Shown: positions 59,601-64,000 of the stretch, piece after piece | Position numbering within the stretch: position 1 is the stretch's first letter | How the letters are laid out: every line of letters starts with the position of its first letter | Source of the DNA: Epiperipatus broadwayi | Lineage: Eukaryota; Onychophora; Udeonychophora; Euonychophora; Peripatidae | Assembly: GCA_028023455.1 (NCBI GenBank) | Contig: JAQFVV010006221.1 | Location: 1,306,001-1,370,000, forward strand | DNA length: 64,000 bases | Direction: 5' to 3' | Position numbers and translations under genes: made by a program | The notes under the pieces: generated by a model | Databases searched by the model: none | Told to the model about the DNA's origin: nothing | Seen by the model: the letters and a program-made list of their open reading frames with translations, nothing else

Positions 59601-62600
59601 TAAAGAAAAATTAAATATTAAATAGTTTAAATGTGTGTATTACCTTTCTATCAACACACAAACAAATAAAGCATATAATTGTTGACCTATTCTCTGTCTA
59701 AAGCTTTTAGAACTGGACCTTGTAGGGTTTAAACTTGGACGCCCTACAACTTCATTTATGATTATATAAAACTGTGATGATGATTTTGTTTGACCTTTTC
59801 TACATGCACATTACTATAAATTTGGCTAGTGACCAAATTGTAATGGCACAATATATATATTGTAACCTCCCCCTGCGCGTTCTCACCCCACAATATATTG
59901 TTTACTTATTACGAATATTCCGGGTTCTAGCTCAGTTAACAAATAAATAAATGAAATATTCAGCATTGATTAAAATGATTACTAGCTCTAATTTTTAAAA
60001 TATAAATTCGATTCAATTTTTAAAATGAATTAACAAATATTTACTATTTTCATGAGACATGGAGTGACAATACGGGGAACGAGATAGACTACATTGAGAC
60101 ATTATCCACACGATACTACCTCAATGGCATAAGAACACTATTCCCCCTTTTTACTATACCAAATAACTAACTCATAGTATTCTTACGACTTTCTAAGCTC
60201 TATTCACTACGATTAAAATAATAATCATATCTTAATCTTCTTTATAACAAGAATCTAGCTCAATTAAATAAAATGAAGTAAAATAAAATAAAATCTCAGG
60301 TTCATAAATTGTATTCTAACTGATTTAAAATTACGGTAGTAAAATATGAAAAGGGAATTTTATGTCATAATCTACTACACAGCAACTAATAATAATAAAA
60401 ATAATAATAACAATAATAATATAATATAATCTTATTTCTTCCTAAATGAAATAAATAAATACGTACGTGGCAGTATTTTAATAATCTGACAACAGAATAC
60501 GTGTGGCAACATTAGCATATAATTTAATGTAATATTGTGGCAACCGACTTATGACCAATAAATAATATAAAATTATGATCTTTTAATTTTAACATACCAA
60601 TAAATTCTCAAAATTATTATAACACTTTTATGTTTACCTTTTGTGCAAAATCTATATGTCTGTTTCAATTATAAATGTATCGTGATTTCATGCATCCATG
60701 TGGAGAAATAACAACGCGGACACAAAACTTTAAAATAAATTTAAAACAAAGTTTATTAACAACATAAATAAATTAACAATATTTTTACACTATATACATT
60801 GGATATCCCTTACTCTCCTATCTCAACTTAGTTTATTAGTTTATAAAATGAAACCAAAATACTATTTATTTTTCCTAGTTAAATCTTATCTTTTTAACAC
60901 TTAAGAAAATACAGTATTATTACTTGATTTATTATCATGGTTAGCTTGTTATAAAATGCATTTTTTTTATATGCTTATCACAAACACTTTGCATCCCTAA
61001 TATTATTAAAATTATATTTTTTTTTTACAAAATTTACATTCGTAGTAAAAATTCTACAAAACAATAAAATTCTAGTTTTATATTGGTTGTATGGAATCTT
61101 ACAAAGTCAAAACATTATTCTACATTCGGTATTAGGTTTTTTATTGTTCATTATCCGATGTTTATTAATCCTAATATTCTCATTCAAGCCTTACTTCGGA
61201 TGATATAATTACAACTATTAATATACCATGCACAAGTATATGTTTATTATACCTTATTGAACTATTTTCTTAATAAATATGCAATACTTATTTTCTAAAT
61301 ATTATTTTAACAAAAAATTCATTCAAATTTTATTATCACTTTTAAATACTTGGTTTAGATTTCTTTTCAAAAATCTTATATTCATTTCTGAATTAATTTT
61401 ACAATGTATTATATGATTCTTTCTCTCTTTATGATATTTTGGACTTTCAATTTTAAAGTTACACAATTTTATACATTCCAGCAAATAAACTATTCTTACA
61501 CAAACGATAACATATCTTCAGTTCTATTTTATTCATTATTTCTTTGAAAATATCTTTCTGACCGATGCAGATTCACAAAATAAGGATAGCGAAGATAGAT
61601 GCATAGGATCAAAATACAACTAGAATATTATTCGTCATATATCTTGACAATCATGGCACAGTGAGTTAAAAGACACTATAGAGGAGTGACCTTTACCTGT
61701 CTACCAACCTCTATTATAGGAACGATGCTAAAGCTATTTCTTCAGCTTTATTATAACATCAAAAAGTTTTAAAGATATGCAAAACACTGTCCAAACTATA
61801 TGTGTTCAGTCATAGGGCTTAGTTAACTATACTGAAATCACACAAACTAAATATGATCCAAATCCTTTATTTTCCTATTTCTTAAAAAAAAAAACATCAT
61901 CTTGGTTTCCTCTCCACTAGTACTTCCAAGTCACTATCCGATCTTATTTCTCAAGATTTTTCTATACTGTACATCGACAAATACATATCTGCATTTCTAA
62001 CAATAATAAAATTCATTTATTTTAAAACTATTCCACTGTTCTATAAGAAAATCTTTTTACTACTTTCCTCCGTATATTTAGTCATACAAACTACTTAAAT
62101 ATCTGAATACTTTATCACATGAAAGTTCAAAAGAATCACACAATTGTTCTGTTAAATTATATTATTAATATACTTTAAATAAATTATTGCATGCATATTC
62201 CGAATTACTCCTATCTCATTATATGTTAAAAATGTTGTATAAAATGTGTACATATAATTTAAACTTTCACACTTCATTCTTAGTCAATAGATGATCTAAA
62301 AAAATACATTATGCATTATAAATAAATATCAAAATTACCAAACGATCTTTATCTTCTCGATCTCGTTCCGTAGGCTTCACCATCCCATTGATCCTTGTAG
62401 ATATAATACTCACATACATACACTTTATTTTTAAACAATATTTCTATAATTTTATCAAGCTATTATATTTAAATCTCAATATTACTAAATTTATGTTTAT
62501 ATGTTTTCCCTAATCTCACATAACATTTTATATTTTAAAATAAATTAGTAAAAAATATTTAAACTATATTTACTGAACTTCTTCATCAAACTTTCTTGAA

Positions 62601-62860
62601 AACCGTTCATACTAAAGCTAAAAAAAAAAATGTTTATTATTTCTTCTTCAGTCACTTCTTGTTCAATTTTAAGGCAAAACAATTATTGTTCTGTTTAATA
62701 AATATTCATAGACGACAATCCTTGGTTTTTCATAATATTTAATACAATTATTAATTATGATATTAGTTAATCCCGTAAAGAAAACGTCTACATATTTTCT
62801 TCTAATATTTTCTGCTAAGATTTTCCCGCGTGACTTTTATGATGCATCTTCTAGGTACTT
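56660..62860. other. AT-rich sequence, no gene recognised
   Basis: I searched this stretch by eye for the next CNT exon (expected V.WR..L.G) and found none. A GC-richer block at 59860-59900 (TGTAACCTCCCCCTGCGCG) could be an LTR start but has no partner. Blocks near 60060-60130, 61560-61740 and 62340-62400 look less random but match nothing I recognise. Confidence 0.35.
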
Positions 62861-62869
62861 TGCTTTAAA

Positions 62870-63448
62870 TATTCAGTAAATTTTTCGGTTTCCATGGATC
62901 CATTTTCATTAATTAATTTAAATGTATATTTTCTAAATCAAGCATTTCTCCAATGAACACTTTATAATATTTTTTCAATTCTTCTTAGAGAAAGTTTTCT
63001 GTTACTTTTCCATAAAACACAATAGCTCTTTCATCTTATTATTCTGTAACTTTTTTCCTTCTTTTAAAATTCTGGTACTATATTTTTGTAATGTTTCCTT
63101 TAAAAAGATAAACATTTTTTTCTCATTATAACTTTTGCATAATTCTTCATAATATACAGCATCTTAATTTTCCCATAGAGAAGAATAAAATAACTTCAGA
63201 GTAGCCTTATAAAATTTGTGCGTCATAATTTTCCTGACGGCAAGTAACTTCTCTTTTAAGTTTTCGTATAGCGTCCTAATTATATTCCTCTGAGTTACAA
63301 TAATAAGTTTTTGGTTGAGCATAAATAAAGCTGTATCGAGGCACTTTCCAAATATTTTTCCTTTAGCAATATTTTTAGGTATTTTTTCCTTTAGTACTTC
63401 CATTTTTACTGTAAGGTTTTGGCTAAACTTGAATAAAATCACTGGCAA
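62870..63448 (-). pseudogene. Unrecognised decayed ORF, Lys-rich
   Basis: The minus-strand frame opens at 63448 (MPVILFKFSQNLTVK...) for 94 codons. It then resumes after single stops with YYEELCKSYNEKKMFIFLKE and ILKEGKKLQNNKMKELLCF. The whole could have encoded about 190 residues of helical, Lys/Leu-rich protein. I do not recognise the family. A gag-like or other transposon protein is possible. It has several stops in the window. Confidence 0.35.
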
Positions 63449-64000
63449 GAAAACTTTTAAAAATTAGCCCTTCATGTAAAGGCAGTCAAAATATTATATG
63501 TTAAAAAAAAACTTTTAAAATAAATACAAAATTTTAAAATTATATCACTTTTCTAGCTTACGGTCTTATTCAGCTAAAAAATATGTTACTTCCTCCTTCA
63601 CTTACACATTACTTTCTCCCGCTTCGTCTAATTCTTATATTTTGTCTGCTAAATACCTCCGTTGATTGGTTAATGACTTTTTTAGCGTGAACAAATTTAC
63701 ACATTTTTTAGTTTTATAACCGACTAGATTTTTCAAATAAGACATTTATGACGTAATGATTTGAAATATTACTTAGAATAGTATTTTTAAACTCAATTAT
63801 AGTTTAATCAAAATCATTTAAATTTTAAAACAATTATTAAAATAACATCTAATATTTCAACTTTTATTTCAACGATAGACAGCAATTACATTTAGTTCCA
63901 TAATTCACAAACTTTATTATTGTTCTAACAAGCATGTGTGTGAAGGTACATAATATACAGTCACATGATTACTAACTTTAACAGATGATTTTTTAATTTA

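Noticed and set aside
55200-64000. Fourth CNT exon
   Set aside because: I looked for a splice acceptor followed by a V.WR..L.G-type peptide and found none by eye. A TBLASTN search could still find a divergent exon.

Overview
The window is AT-rich animal nuclear DNA, by eye about 70% A+T. It has very long introns, many microsatellites and dense transposable elements of several classes. I see no prokaryotic features, no rRNA and no convincing tRNA gene. The combination of Penelope-like elements (PLEs), Ty3/gypsy, RTE-, jockey- and L1/Tx1-like LINEs, a hAT element and hammerhead ribozyme repeats suggests an invertebrate with a large genome. A mollusc such as a cephalopod, or a chelicerate, would fit, but I cannot fix the taxon from the sequence.

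One host gene spans most of the window on the + strand. It is an SLC28-type concentrative nucleoside transporter (CNT). Three coding exons are visible (18032-18214, 44992-45353, 55057-55198). They join in frame across introns of 26.8 kb and 9.7 kb and give the acidic cytosolic N-terminus and the first membrane segments, about 229 residues. The rest of the gene must lie beyond 64000. Intron 1 also holds a decayed, intronless copy of a PRELID3/slowmo-type mitochondrial lipid-transfer gene (18649-19262).

Layout. 1-1160: 3' part of a PLE with a GIY-YIG endonuclease. 1240-1770: inverted repeats. 4330-5220: probable LINE remnant. 8440-9015: foldback elements. 12540-14590: gypsy pol relic. 17150-17400: RTE LINE relic. 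18032: CNT exon 1. 20500-21340: palindrome of a short hammerhead repeat. 21659-23234: hammerhead retrozyme array 1. 24213-30214: complete non-autonomous LTR retrotransposon. 31441-32825: palindromic pair of PLE endonuclease ORFs. 36919-39130: gypsy integrase and 3' LTR. 39705-41500: retrozyme array 2. 43500-43675: (TCTA)n. 44992: exon 2. 45390-46670: LINE with a (TTA)n tail. 47000-50950: L1/Tx1-like LINE relic. 51434-51970: hAT element. 55057: exon 3. 55949-56659: two foldback elements. 56660-64000: little recognisable.

The main discovery candidate is a set of self-cleaving RNA repeats. Two diverged tandem-repeat families (period about 419 and 399 bp) each carry a type I hammerhead ribozyme per unit, with compensatory changes in stem I. 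Both sit in (AT)n as head-to-tail copies that then invert, with sense 3' ends facing outward. A third, SINE-like family carries a hammerhead followed by a pol III B-box-like sequence. The PLE copies have the same 3'-outward palindromic layout and a decayed hammerhead in their 3' UTR. This matches animal retrozymes mobilised by PLE machinery. It also places sense-strand ribozymes inside the CNT gene's first intron.
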